Shown here piece by piece: positions 24,411 through 32,037 of a stretch of 64,000 bases of DNA. The notes under the pieces are model-generated. The model saw nothing but the letters and a program-made list of their open reading frames with translations, searched no databases and was not told the DNA's origin. Numbering within the stretch: position 1 is the first letter of the stretch; each line of letters starts with the position of its first letter. A program made the translations under genes and the position numbers. The stretch covers positions 1 to 64,000 of the forward strand of contig NZ_CP133217.1 of assembly GCF_030930995.1 (NCBI RefSeq), in the 5' to 3' direction. This stretch comes from Thiothrix subterranea. GTDB taxonomy: Bacteria; Pseudomonadota; Gammaproteobacteria; Thiotrichales; Thiotrichaceae.

Positions 24411-25849
24411 CATACGCGCCAACTTAAGCCCCTATCCCCTTGATTAAACACGGCTCAACGCCATTTCTCGGCATTGGTTCAACAGAGCAAGAATGGGGCT
24501 GGGCAAACATTGCAACGTCCGCTTTCTGGGGCGTTCGCTCAAACTCTTGATGTTGTCATCCTCAAAGCGGGCATCAACAGGGAAACAGGCTTTGATGCCC
24601 GCGTTGAGGTCATTCGCGACGGTTTTCCAAAGTCGCCAATCGGTGAGTCGGCGGGGGTTATCGAGTTTACGTTTGGCATTGGCAAAGCGACTTTGCGTCA
24701 TCTTTTCCAGCACGGCGGCGTACAATAATTTGCCGTGTAGATACAGTTCAGCCAGTTTTGAGCCTTTGTGCGCCCGTAGCTCATCGACATTCAGCAAACT
24801 TTTGAGACGTTTGATCACCAATTCAACCTGCCAGCGGACACGGTAGAGTGCGGATGCGGTGGTGGTACACAGGACTTCAGGCGGTAATGACGTGAAAATC
24901 AGTACCCATTCGCTCAGGCAAAGGGCTTCCGTGCTGGGGTTGCGTCCTTGTCTTTGGCGCGTTGTTTGGCTTTGCGCCGCGCTTGTGCGGCTTTTTCTTC
25001 GGGTAAGGGGATCGCGTGAAGGTAGCCCTGGATGCGTTTGTTGCCATGACATAACCAAACCGGCACACAACTGGGGCGTTTGCCCAGCTTGCGTAAGCGC
25101 GTGTACCAGTCGATTTTGACTAGGCGTCCGGCATCATCTCCTTCGCCATCTTCATACAGGTTCATGCTGTGGACGTTGTAGCGTAATACCACATCACCGC
25201 CTCGGTCGATGAAAGGGACAAGCGTTTTGGGTTGGTTATAACCCCGGTCAATCAGCACCACATCGCCTGCTGCCAGCGTGTAATGGTCGAGGTTTTCGCC
25301 TTCTTTATCGGTAGTGACTTCCACTTGATGCAGGCTGAGGTTGATCAAATCAATGGCGATATGCAGGCGGTACGTCGTGGCTGTCGCACCCGGTTCTTGC
25401 ACGGTCGAACCGTCAATGACAATGAAGCGGAGTTTGCCGCTATCGACAATCTCGCTTAGCCCAAATACGCCTGCCAGCAGGGATTTTACCCACGGAACAC
25501 AAGCCTCCAGTCTTTTTTTACGGCTGTATCACTGAGATAGCCCTGCCTCTGGGCAACCTCCCCGGCGCAACTGCGTAGCGACAAGTCCAAGCCGCAGTAC
25601 GCCAGCACTAACTGGAGCAATTGCAGCGGGCTTTTGATCTTGCGGGGACGGGCGAAGGCTTTGAAGGCATACGCTTGTTCGTGATAATCGGCAGGTAACA
25701 CTTGCAGGAATTGGGCAAAACGGGTATCTAATAATGGTGGCAACTTCATGGGAACTTTCACTTTGGTCGGTAAAAGTATCCTACATGGAGTTGCCATATC
25801 TTGTTTTCAAGAGGAAACAAGGGGTTAGGGGCTTAAGTTGGCGCGTATG
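24411..25849 (-). mobile_element. IS4-family insertion sequence, 1439 bp, with 11-bp target duplication
   Basis: Terminal inverted repeats of about 30 bp: the left end starts CATACGCGCCAACTTAAGCC and the right end is its complement with one mismatch within that span or just beyond. The flanks GGGGCAAAGGA at 24400-24410 and 25850-25860 are identical 11-bp target site duplications; IS4-family elements make duplications of about 10-13 bp. Inside lies one minus-strand transposase coding region broken into three frames. The intact duplication indicates a fairly recent single insertion. It split a small gene between array 2 and csx16. Confidence 0.92.
24444..25797 (-). pseudogene. IS4-family DDE transposase, two frameshifts
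   Basis: Three consecutive frames together give a full transposase of about 450 residues. Frame 1 (25797-25486) holds the N-terminal domain (MKLPPLLDTRFAQFLQVLP); frame 2 (to 24914) has the first and second catalytic Asp in FIVIDGSTV and VVLIDRGYNQ; frame 3 (to 24444) has the IS4 signature YRVRWQVELVIKRLK, which fits Y-x2-R-x3-E-x6-K exactly. The first shift is at a run of seven A followed by G (near 25518), a classical -1 slippery site; the second is near 24930 without such a site. The second shift makes it probably inactive. Confidence 0.85.
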
Positions 25850-25955
25850 GGGGCAAAGGATTGGTATTTGAAGGCAACCTGACGGCGTTTTCCCAACAAT
25901 ATGGCAAGAAAGATAATCGGTAAACCCTGCTTTCGGTGATGCGCCAAGTATAGCA

Positions 25956-26001
25956 CGACAAGCTTGCCAACCTCGCGCCACCCCCTGCCCTGCATTACAC
26001 T
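25956..26001 (+). promoter_or_regulatory. predicted operator-promoter of csx16
   Basis: CGACAAGCTTGCCA (25956-25969), a two-mismatch version of the TGACAAGCTTGTCA palindrome, then exactly 26 bases, then TACACT (25996-26001) as -10-like hexamer, with the csx16 ATG at 26029. Same geometry as the sites at 12578, 27634 and 32539. Confidence 0.55.
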
Positions 26002-26028
26002 GCGATTTTTACAAAACACGGGGAAACC

Positions 26029-26319
26029 ATGACCACTTACTTTATTTCGCGCCATGCTGGGGCAGTCGATTGGGCAGAATCGGAAGGCTTTCACGTTGAT
26101 GCGCGGCTGGCGCATTTCGATGTGGACATCGTGCAGCCGGGTGACAGAATCCTTGGCACATTGCCGATCAACCTGGTGGCGGAAGTGAATGCACGCGGCG
26201 GCACGTATTTTCACCTGACGCTGGAATTGCCCGCTGATGCACGGGGCAAAGAGCTGACGGCGGAGGATATGCGTACCTACGGGGCGCGGTTGGAAGGGTA
26301 TGCGGCACAGAAACACTAA
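26029..26319 (+). CDS. csx16: Csx16 (VVA1548 family) CRISPR-associated ring nuclease
   Basis: A 96-residue protein, the normal size. The family pattern is complete: TYFISRHAGAVDWAESEGFHVDARLAHFDVDIVQPGDRILGTLPINL, then GGTYFHLTLELPADARGKELT. Csx16 is found only beside type III systems and has been reported to act as a cyclic oligoadenylate ring nuclease, which would switch off the CARF effectors. It has its own predicted promoter and sits just right of the IS element. The spacing from the palindrome to the ATG is intact, so the IS did not break its control region. Confidence 0.93.
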   Translation: MTTYFISRHAGAVDWAESEGFHVDARLAHFDVDIVQPGDRILGTLPINLVAEVNARGGTYFHLTLELPADARGKELTAEDMRTYGARLEGYAAQKH

Positions 26320-26325
26320 ACGGGT

Positions 26326-26396
26326 GAAGAGAGCGTATGCCATACGCCCCTACGCGGGATATTCTTCCGTAGGGGCGAATGGCATACGCCCTCTTC
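26326..26396. repeat. inverted repeat with GTAGGGGCG arms before the second CARF-HEPN gene
   Basis: Arms run GAAGAGAGCGTATGCCATAC / GTATGCC..CTCTTC and CGCCCCTACG / CGTAGGGGCG around a short centre. It fills the space between csx16 and the next start codon (26427), so it may both end csx16 transcription and lie in the mRNA leader of the next gene. The GTAGGGGCG core recurs at 61260-61287. Confidence 0.7.
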
Positions 26397-26426
26397 AAAC
26401 ATAACAACATCAACAGGGCAAAACCC

Positions 26427-27632
26427 ATGTCACACATACTCGTCACTATGCTTGGCAAAGCCGCCAGCAATTACCGCGAAGCTACCTATGCCTTTGACGG
26501 CGGCAGCCATCGCACTTCACGCTTTTTCGGGCTGGAACTGTGCAAACATATTCGCCCTGACAAACTGGTCATTCTCGGCACAACAGGCAGCATGTGGGAT
26601 AACCTGTTGCTGGAAACAGCACTCAGCGAACAAGTGGAACTGGAAGAGGCTTTACTCACACTGGGGGAAGCCGCTCAACAAGACAAGGTGCAACAAGCAA
26701 CCCTTGACCAGTTGGCAATACACTTGCAAGCCGTGCTGGGCATTTCCTGCGAATTGCGCCTGATTCCTTACGGGCGCACCCAACCAGAACAAACAGCCAC
26801 CTTGGAAATACTGGTCAATTGCTTTGCCGACAATGACACGGCAACGCTAGACGTGACACACGGTTTACGACATCTGCCTATGCTGGTTCAACAAAGTGCC
26901 TTGCTGCTGCAAACCCTGAAAGATGTGCAGATAGCAGGTATTTACTACGGCGCACTGGATTTGACTCAAGCCGATATAACCCCCGTCATGCGGTTGGATG
27001 GTTTGCTGGAAATTGACCGCTGGACTGAAGCCCTGACCCATTACGATAAAACCGGGGATTATGCCGTATTTGTCACCTTGCTGCGTCAATCAGGCATCAG
27101 TCAAGCAGCGGTCGAAAGTTTGCAGGATGCGGCATTTTACGAGCAAACCAATAATGTGCATCAAGCACGCGGTAAATTACGCGATTTCCTCAGTAAACTC
27201 AGGGAAGAAGAAAGCCGATGCAGCCGCCATGCAGTGTTGTTCCTGCCTGCGCTGAAACAACGTTTCGCATGGGTCAACGAAGACAAATTACACCTGCGTC
27301 AAACGGCTGTGGCGTGGTTGGCATTGGAACATGGCAATTTGTTACGTGCCTGCATCTACGGTTTTGAAGCGTTCATTACCAAACTGACGCAAGAACAAGG
27401 CGGTAAGCCCGATAGCTTCGATGAGCGTAAATACACTAAAGACCAGTATGAAACGCGCAAACCATCAGCGACGTGGAGTGATTACAAACTGTTGCGTGAA
27501 ATCCGTAACCAGCTTGCCCATAGCAGTACCCAGCGCAATGCAGATGTCGTAAAGGCTGTATCAAACCGTGCGGAACTGACCCGTACATTGCATCAGATTT
27601 TCACCACCTTGATTCCTAAAACCCACACCTAA
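26427..27632 (+). CDS. second CARF-HEPN ribonuclease (DxTHG-motif, Csx1/Csx2-like)
   Basis: A 401-residue protein. The N-terminus SHILVTMLGKAASNYREATYAFDGG and LVILGTTGSMWDNLL form a CARF domain; ATLDVTHGLRHLPML carries the DxTHG motif. The C-terminal HEPN motif is RNQLAH (Arg360, His365) in LLREIRNQLAHSS. It should be a cyclic-oligoadenylate-activated RNase. It is only distantly similar to the csx2 product at 19668, so it is not a recent duplicate; the two may respond to different ring sizes. The ATG at 26427 starts the CARF strand; an in-frame ATG at 26379 lies in the repeat. Confidence 0.9.
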   Translation: MSHILVTMLGKAASNYREATYAFDGGSHRTSRFFGLELCKHIRPDKLVILGTTGSMWDNLLLETALSEQVELEEALLTLGEAAQQDKVQQATLDQLAIHLQAVLGISCELRLIPYGRTQPEQTATLEILVNCFADNDTATLDVTHGLRHLPMLVQQSALLLQTLKDVQIAGIYYGALDLTQADITPVMRLDGLLEIDRWTEALTHYDKTGDYAVFVTLLRQSGISQAAVESLQDAAFYEQTNNVHQARGKLRDFLSKLREEESRCSRHAVLFLPALKQRFAWVNEDKLHLRQTAVAWLALEHGNLLRACIYGFEAFITKLTQEQGGKPDSFDERKYTKDQYETRKPSATWSDYKLLREIRNQLAHSSTQRNADVVKAVSNRAELTRTLHQIFTTLIPKTHT

Positions 27633-27633
27633 C

Positions 27634-27679
27634 TGACAAGCTTGTCATTGCCGACTTATTCCCTTGTTTGCAGCATGAT
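27634..27679 (+). promoter_or_regulatory. predicted operator-promoter of the Cam1-like/cas2-cas1 operon
   Basis: A perfect TGACAAGCTTGTCA (27634-27647) directly after the CARF-HEPN stop codon, 26 bases, then CATGAT (27674-27679), a weaker -10-like hexamer. The start codon is at 27712. Same geometry as at 12578, 25956 and 32539. Confidence 0.6.
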
Positions 27680-27711
27680 TACCCGCATAACAACCGCAAA
27701 CAGGGGCTACC

Positions 27712-28260
27712 ATGCAAGCACTACTCGACATTATCACCACTATCCTCGACCCGCTCGGTATCGTCATCGGGCTGATTCTCGCCATTCCAGTCTTTTGGAC
27801 GTGGTATCAGGTGGTATGGGGCAATCGCCGCCGTTACCGCCACTACCTGCAAGCCATCCGCACCGCTCCGGGCAATCGCCCTGCCATTTTCATCATCGAC
27901 TTGTTGCCGGGGCGCAATATCCGCGCGGCGGTGGAAAACTATTGCCAGCAACACGACAATTTGCGCGACATTCCGCGTGAACGGGTGTTTCACCTGCAAC
28001 GTGACGGGCTGGGCGTGTATCAGGTGGATGCCTTCAAAGCCAGTGTGCGCCAGCAAGTCGGGGAAATGTACGCGCAAGGCGTTGACCGCATTCACTACTT
28101 CCACGCAGGCCCCGGCATGGCGGCGGCAATGGTCGGCGCGGAACTCGGCAACGGTTGTCCGGTATTACTGTATCACCACGAAGGTAATGGCTACCACGGG
28201 TTTGGTTTGCTGAAACTGCCTGCAACATCGCTGTTTAGTGGGGTGGAATATGGCGGATAG
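27712..28260 (+). CDS. membrane-anchored CARF/SAVED-like protein, candidate Cam1-type effector
   Basis: A 182-residue protein. Residues about 10-35 (TILDPLGIVIGLILAIPVFW and on) form one membrane helix, followed by a basic stop-transfer NRRRYRHY. The rest is soluble and Rossmann-like: RPAIFIIDLLPGRNIRAAVENY, a middle segment, then RIHYFHAGPGMAAAMVGAEL and CPVLLYHHEGNGYHGFG, which resemble the ligand-binding part of CARF/SAVED domains. One helix plus a CARF domain is the build of Cam1, the type III effector that depolarises the membrane when cyclic tetra-adenylate binds. The last 11 bases overlap cas2. Alternatives: Csx23-like or a SAVED-type sensor. The membrane helix is clear; the CARF call is inference. 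Confidence 0.6.
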   Translation: MQALLDIITTILDPLGIVIGLILAIPVFWTWYQVVWGNRRRYRHYLQAIRTAPGNRPAIFIIDLLPGRNIRAAVENYCQQHDNLRDIPRERVFHLQRDGLGVYQVDAFKASVRQQVGEMYAQGVDRIHYFHAGPGMAAAMVGAELGNGCPVLLYHHEGNGYHGFGLLKLPATSLFSGVEYGG

Positions 28261-28540
28261 TCAACGGGTGTTATACCTCGCGGCGTATGACGTGAGTGAT
28301 CAAGGGCGTTTGCGGGCGGCCTTGCATTGCGTGCGGGCGTATGCCACGGGTGGGCAGAAATCGGTGCATGAGGTGTGGCTGACGGCTGCGGAAAAAGGCG
28401 AATTGCTGGGCGATATGAGCTTTATTCTGCATGACGATGAGGACAGTTTCCTGCTGATTCGGCTGGATGCGCGGCAGACGGTGCATACGCTGGGCTTGGG
28501 GGTCGTGCCGGTTGACCCGGACTGGTTTTATGTGGGGTGA
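28250..28540 (+). CDS. cas2: CRISPR adaptation protein Cas2 (first copy)
   Basis: A 96-residue protein. RVLYLAAYDVSDQGRLRAALHCVRAYATGGQKSVHEVWLT is the Cas2 ferredoxin-like beginning with the conserved Asp after the first strand; DDEDSFLLIRLDARQTV and the end WFYVG complete the fold. Cas2 dimers bridge Cas1 dimers during spacer integration. The start overlaps the membrane protein gene by 11 bp; cas1 follows after 12 bp. Confidence 0.9.
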   Translation: MADSQRVLYLAAYDVSDQGRLRAALHCVRAYATGGQKSVHEVWLTAAEKGELLGDMSFILHDDEDSFLLIRLDARQTVHTLGLGVVPVDPDWFYVG

Positions 28541-28552
28541 AAGGGGGGAATC

Positions 28553-29506
28553 ATGACAACGTTATACATCGACCATAAGAATGCTTCGTTGGAAGTGGAA
28601 GGCGCAACGCTGGTGGCGCGGTTGGGTGAGGCACGCCAGCGCCCCGTGCCGCTGGCGTTGCTGGAGCGGGTGGTGTGTCTTGCCAATGTGCAATTGGATA
28701 CCAGCGTGTTGGGGACATTGGCGGAACACGGCATTGCGTTCAGTGTGGCGAGTCAGCGTAAACCGCAACGGCGGGCGGTATTGTTGGGGAGTGGGCATAA
28801 CGATGCCAGTATTCGCTTGCTGCATTACCGGCTGGCGCAGGATTCGGCGTGGCGGCTGGCGTTTACGCGGCAGGTGTTGGCGGCGAAATTCGCGGCGCAC
28901 TTGCGCTTGCTGGATGACATGCTGGTGGATAGGCCGGATCAGCGCAAGGCGATTACGGATGCGCAGCAACAATTGCGGGCGCAATTGGCGAATCTGGAAA
29001 ACGCCGAGAGTTTGGCGTCGTTGCTGGGGATGGAAGGCGCGGCGGCGCGGGCAATGTTTGGTGCATTCGCGGCGGTGTTGCCTGCGGCGTTGGGGTTTGC
29101 GGGGCGTAAGCGGCGACCGCCACCTGATCCGGTGAATGCTACCTTGTCGCTGGCGTATACCTTGCTGCATAACCGCGCGGTGCAGATTATCCATACGCAC
29201 GGGCTGGAGCCGTTGCTGGGGTTTTATCACGAAACCAGTTTCGGGCGGGAATCGTTGGCGTCGGATTTGATTGAGGTGTGGCGACCGCACATTGATGCGT
29301 GGGTGTGGGAGTGTTTTCGTACTCAGACCTTGCGCGAACACCATTTCAAGACGGATGTAAACGGCTGCTTTTTGGATAAGGCGGGGCGGCAGGTGTTTTT
29401 TGCGAGTCTGGAAACGCGCTTGCGTCCGTTGGGGCGGGCAATGCGCTGGCAGGTGCGGGGCTTGATCAAAGCGATGCGGGAATGGGAGGGGGAATCTTAT
29501 GCGTAA
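28553..29506 (+). CDS. cas1: CRISPR integrase Cas1 (complete active site)
   Basis: A 317-residue protein. The N-terminal beta domain starts TTLYIDHKNASLEVEG; the C-terminal helical domain has GMEGAAARAMF (Glu161), GFYHETSFGRESLASDLIEVWRP (His226 and Asp238/Glu241), the metal-binding residues of active Cas1. It inserts new spacers at the leader end of the arrays. Ribosome site GGGGGG. The end overlaps the next, Cas1-like gene by 8 bp. With three same-repeat arrays in the window it probably serves them all. Confidence 0.96.
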   Translation: MTTLYIDHKNASLEVEGATLVARLGEARQRPVPLALLERVVCLANVQLDTSVLGTLAEHGIAFSVASQRKPQRRAVLLGSGHNDASIRLLHYRLAQDSAWRLAFTRQVLAAKFAAHLRLLDDMLVDRPDQRKAITDAQQQLRAQLANLENAESLASLLGMEGAAARAMFGAFAAVLPAALGFAGRKRRPPPDPVNATLSLAYTLLHNRAVQIIHTHGLEPLLGFYHETSFGRESLASDLIEVWRPHIDAWVWECFRTQTLREHHFKTDVNGCFLDKAGRQVFFASLETRLRPLGRAMRWQVRGLIKAMREWEGESYA

Positions 29507-30269
29507 ACCGTTGTATTTGGATGTGGCGCAGGCGAATGCGGTGGGCTTGGACGCGGTGGCGTTGCGGGTGCAAGCGCACGAGCAGGCGGATAGTTTTTAC
29601 CCGTTGCGGCGCATTTCGCGGGTGGTGGTAACGGGCAAGGTGGAATGGGAAACGGCGGCGTTGCTGGCGTGTTTGGAATACGGGATTCCGGTGGCGTTTC
29701 GCGGGCGCGATGGGGTGTTGGTGGGGCATTGTTTGAGTGACCGCAGCAGCCAAACCTCGTTGGAAGCGTTGTTGCACGCTTGCGCGGATGATGCGCTGGG
29801 GGATGCGTTGTATCAGCAATGGCGGGTGCATGAGGAAAGTCGGTGGGTGCAGCGCATGGCACGGGCTTGCCAACGTCCGTTACTGGGGTCGGTGGCGCAG
29901 CGGGTGATGGCGCAGGTGGAACCGTTGGTGCAGGCGCAATTGCCGTGCCGCTTTGCGGTGTTTGTGGCGCAGTTGCAAGCGCCGATTGCCAGCCATGTGA
30001 GTGAGGTGCTGGCGGTGTATGGGTTTAGTGACAATATCCAGTTGCCGTTGACGCGGCGGGTGCATCTGTCGCGGGATGTGGAAAAGCTGTTGCTGCTGGA
30101 GGCGTATTGGCTGGCGGTGCGCGGGGATGTGCCGCAGGTGTTCGCGGACAAGGGCTTGCGTTACAGCATGGTGCATTTTTACGAAACGCATCACGGGCAT
30201 TTTGAGGAACGCGCACGGGTAGCGTTGAATCGCTTGTGGCGCTTGTTGAAACATCAGGAGGCGGACTAA
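29499..30269 (+). CDS. divergent Cas1-like protein without recognisable active site
   Basis: A 256-residue protein in tandem with cas1. The first 75 residues look like a Cas1 beta domain (KPLYLDVAQAN, YPLRRISRVVVTGKVEWETAALLACLEYGIPVAFRGRDG). The rest is helical (SRDVEKLLLLEAYWLAVRG, RYSMVHFYETHHGHFEERAR) but I find no GxEG, HE..GR..L or DLxE motif. It is about 60 residues shorter than Cas1. It may be a structural or regulatory Cas1 paralogue, possibly forming mixed complexes with the first Cas1. It overlaps cas1 by 8 bp and the second cas2 by one base. Confidence 0.75.
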   Translation: MRKPLYLDVAQANAVGLDAVALRVQAHEQADSFYPLRRISRVVVTGKVEWETAALLACLEYGIPVAFRGRDGVLVGHCLSDRSSQTSLEALLHACADDALGDALYQQWRVHEESRWVQRMARACQRPLLGSVAQRVMAQVEPLVQAQLPCRFAVFVAQLQAPIASHVSEVLAVYGFSDNIQLPLTRRVHLSRDVEKLLLLEAYWLAVRGDVPQVFADKGLRYSMVHFYETHHGHFEERARVALNRLWRLLKHQEAD

Positions 30270-30592
30270 TGGCGCATCGACGTTTGCCGCATATTATTGC
30301 GTATGATATTGCTAACCCGAAACGGTTGGGGCGGGTGCATCGTTATTTGAAGAAGATTGCGTTGCCATTGCAGTATTCGGTGTTTTTGATCGAGTTGGAT
30401 GCGGAGCGGCGCGAGAAGGTGTTGCGGCATTTGCGCACGTTGATCCACCCCAAGCAGGATGATATTCGGGTGTATCCCTTGCCGAATGAGCCGGAATGGG
30501 TGATGTTGGGCAGGGCGTTGTGGGGGGATGGCTTGCTGGTGACGGGGGCGAAGTTGCCTGCACAATTGCGCTATAATCGGGATACGTTGTAG
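30269..30592 (+). CDS. cas2: second Cas2 protein
   Basis: A 107-residue protein. RLPHIIAYDIANPKRLGRVHRYLKKIALPLQYSVFLIELD is a textbook Cas2 start (strand, conserved Asp, helix, QYSVF strand), followed by IHPKQDDIRVYPLPNEPEWVMLG. It is more canonical than the first Cas2 at 28250, from which it is clearly different in sequence. The ATG shares a base with the stop of the Cas1-like gene. The order cas2-cas1-cas1-like-cas2 suggests two paired adaptation units. Confidence 0.93.
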   Translation: MAHRRLPHIIAYDIANPKRLGRVHRYLKKIALPLQYSVFLIELDAERREKVLRHLRTLIHPKQDDIRVYPLPNEPEWVMLGRALWGDGLLVTGAKLPAQLRYNRDTL

Positions 30593-30609
30593 ATAGAGGC
30601 GTAATCATC

Positions 30610-31200
30610 ATGTTGGCAGTAAAAATGGCATTGGATAATGCGGCTTATATCACCGAGGCAGAATACTTGGAAGGTGAAAAACTTGCGGAAGAACGCCATG
30701 AGTATGTGGATGGCGTGGTGTACGCGATGGCGGGAACGAGTCGGCGACATAACAGTATTGCGTTCAATATCGCTTTCAATTTACGTCTGGCTTCACGCGA
30801 TAAACCTTGTGACATCCACTTATCTGATGTTAAAGCTAGGGCGCAACGCTCCAAAGCCTATTACTATCCAGATGTGATCGTGAGTTGCGAGCAAGATGAA
30901 GCGGATGAATATTATCTGGAAAAACCGTGTTTGATCGTGGAAGTTACCTCCAAATCCACTGAGTGGAAGGATTACGCCGAAAAGCTGATTGCTTACCAAA
31001 AACTGGCATCGTTACAGGTTTATTTGATTGTGGCGCAAGACCAGCCGTTGGTGACAATGTATTACCGCGATGCAGAAACGGGCTGGGAAGTGGCGCGGTT
31101 TGATGCGCTGGAACAAGCGCTCATTCTGCCCTGCCCTGAGAGCATGTTGACACTGGCGGAGATTTACGAAGGGGTTGATTTTACCCAACCTGCTGAATAA
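30610..31200 (+). CDS. Uma2 family (DUF820) putative endonuclease
   Basis: A 196-residue protein of full family length. Marks: MALDNAAYITEAEYLEGEKLAEERHEYVDGVVYAMAGTSRRHN, SDVKARAQRSKAYYYPDVIVSCE and KPCLIVEVTSKSTEWKDYAEKL with the PD-(D/E)xK-like Asp, Glu and Lys. It lies 17 bp after the second cas2 and just before the leader of array 3, mirroring the position of the Uma2 gene at 9627 relative to array 1. A TATAAT is at 30571-30576 inside cas2. Function in CRISPR is not established. Confidence 0.9.
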   Translation: MLAVKMALDNAAYITEAEYLEGEKLAEERHEYVDGVVYAMAGTSRRHNSIAFNIAFNLRLASRDKPCDIHLSDVKARAQRSKAYYYPDVIVSCEQDEADEYYLEKPCLIVEVTSKSTEWKDYAEKLIAYQKLASLQVYLIVAQDQPLVTMYYRDAETGWEVARFDALEQALILPCPESMLTLAEIYEGVDFTQPAE

Positions 31201-31380
31201 TCCTTCCATTCGCTGCTAAATCATTGTAAAATCAACCCACTAACACGCAAAACCTGAGCGTGTCGCTTCTTTAAAAACTCATCTTGTTGTATTTTCGCCC
31301 AAGACAACTTTTTGCACAGTGAATTTCCTGCTAAGGGTCTCTGTAACCCACTGATTCAAAAGGCCGATTAGACACGAGCG
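31201..31380 (+). promoter_or_regulatory. leader of CRISPR array 3
   Basis: Homologous to the array 2 leader over about 180 bases (AAATCATTGTAAAATCA, ACCTGAGCGTGTCGCTTC, GAATTTCCTGCTAAGGG, GATTAGACACGAGC), beginning almost at the stop codon of the Uma2 gene. Confidence 0.85.
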
Positions 31381-32027
31381 TTCTGAAGACCGCCCTGATT
31401 TAAAAGGGATTAAGACCGGGCTGATTCATTGAACCAGTCAGTTGAGTTATTTCTGAAGACCGCCCTGATTTAAAAGGGATTAAGACCATGAAAACTGATC
31501 GTTTGCGAAAATTGAGCGTTCTGAAGACCGCCCTGATTTAAAAGGGATTAAGACATCCCATTGGATCGCGCATTTTTTGCCGTGCGCCTTCTGAAGACCG
31601 CCCTGATTTAAAAGGGATTAAGACTTGTTACCCTCTCCACATCCATCGAATGCTATTTTTCTGAAGACCGCCCTGATTTAAAAGGGATTAAGACTTTCCG
31701 TAAATGTTGCTGTAATGCTATTACCACTTCTGAAGACCGTCCTGATTTAAAAGGGATTAAGACTGGCCTACCCGTTCGTGATAGACCGTATTAACTTGTT
31801 CTGAAGACCGCCCTGATTTAAAAGGGATTAAGACACATGGATACCCGATGCCATTCAGTGAGTTCCTTTTCTGAAGACCGCCCTGATTTAAAAGGGATTA
31901 AGACCGGAATCCATTAGTGGTTTTGAGTGTGTTGATCTCTGAAGACCGCCCTGATTTAAAAGGGATTAAGACTCCCAAGCATCACGATATACTTCTTGAA
32001 TTGTTTTCTGAAGACCGCCCTGATTTT
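31381..32027 (+). CRISPR. CRISPR array 3: 10 repeats (last truncated), 9 spacers
   Basis: Same 36-bp repeat. Starts: 31381, 31451, 31519, 31589, 31659, 31728, 31799, 31869, 31937 and 32006. The repeat at 31728 has CGTCC for CGCCC and the one at 31937 begins C instead of T. The tenth repeat keeps only its first 22 bases (to about 32027) and runs into AACCCCCGCT and the 28-bp palindrome at 32038. Same orientation as arrays 1 and 2. Confidence 0.97.
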
Positions 32028-32037
32028 AACCCCCGCT

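Larger units (their letters stand above)
24168..25923 (+). pseudogene. small hypothetical gene split by the IS element
   Basis: An open frame from 24168 runs YYSHDGHVWNFSPELIEALQ ... DYIIRLSEWGKG and is cut at 24410. Removing the IS and one copy of the 11-bp duplication joins it in frame to 25861-25923, LVFEGNLTAFSQQYGKKDNR and a stop. The reconstructed product is about 95 residues, but its 5' end is also fused to unrelated debris at about 24168, so the gene was probably truncated before the IS arrived. Function unknown. Confidence 0.65.

Noticed and set aside
28562-29344. 260-codon minus-strand Arg/Gln/His-rich frame
   Set aside because: Antisense of cas1, with composition typical of a shadow frame.
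10269-32027. Spacers targeting other parts of this window
   Set aside because: I compared several spacers by eye with window sequence and found no convincing match; a full alignment was not possible.
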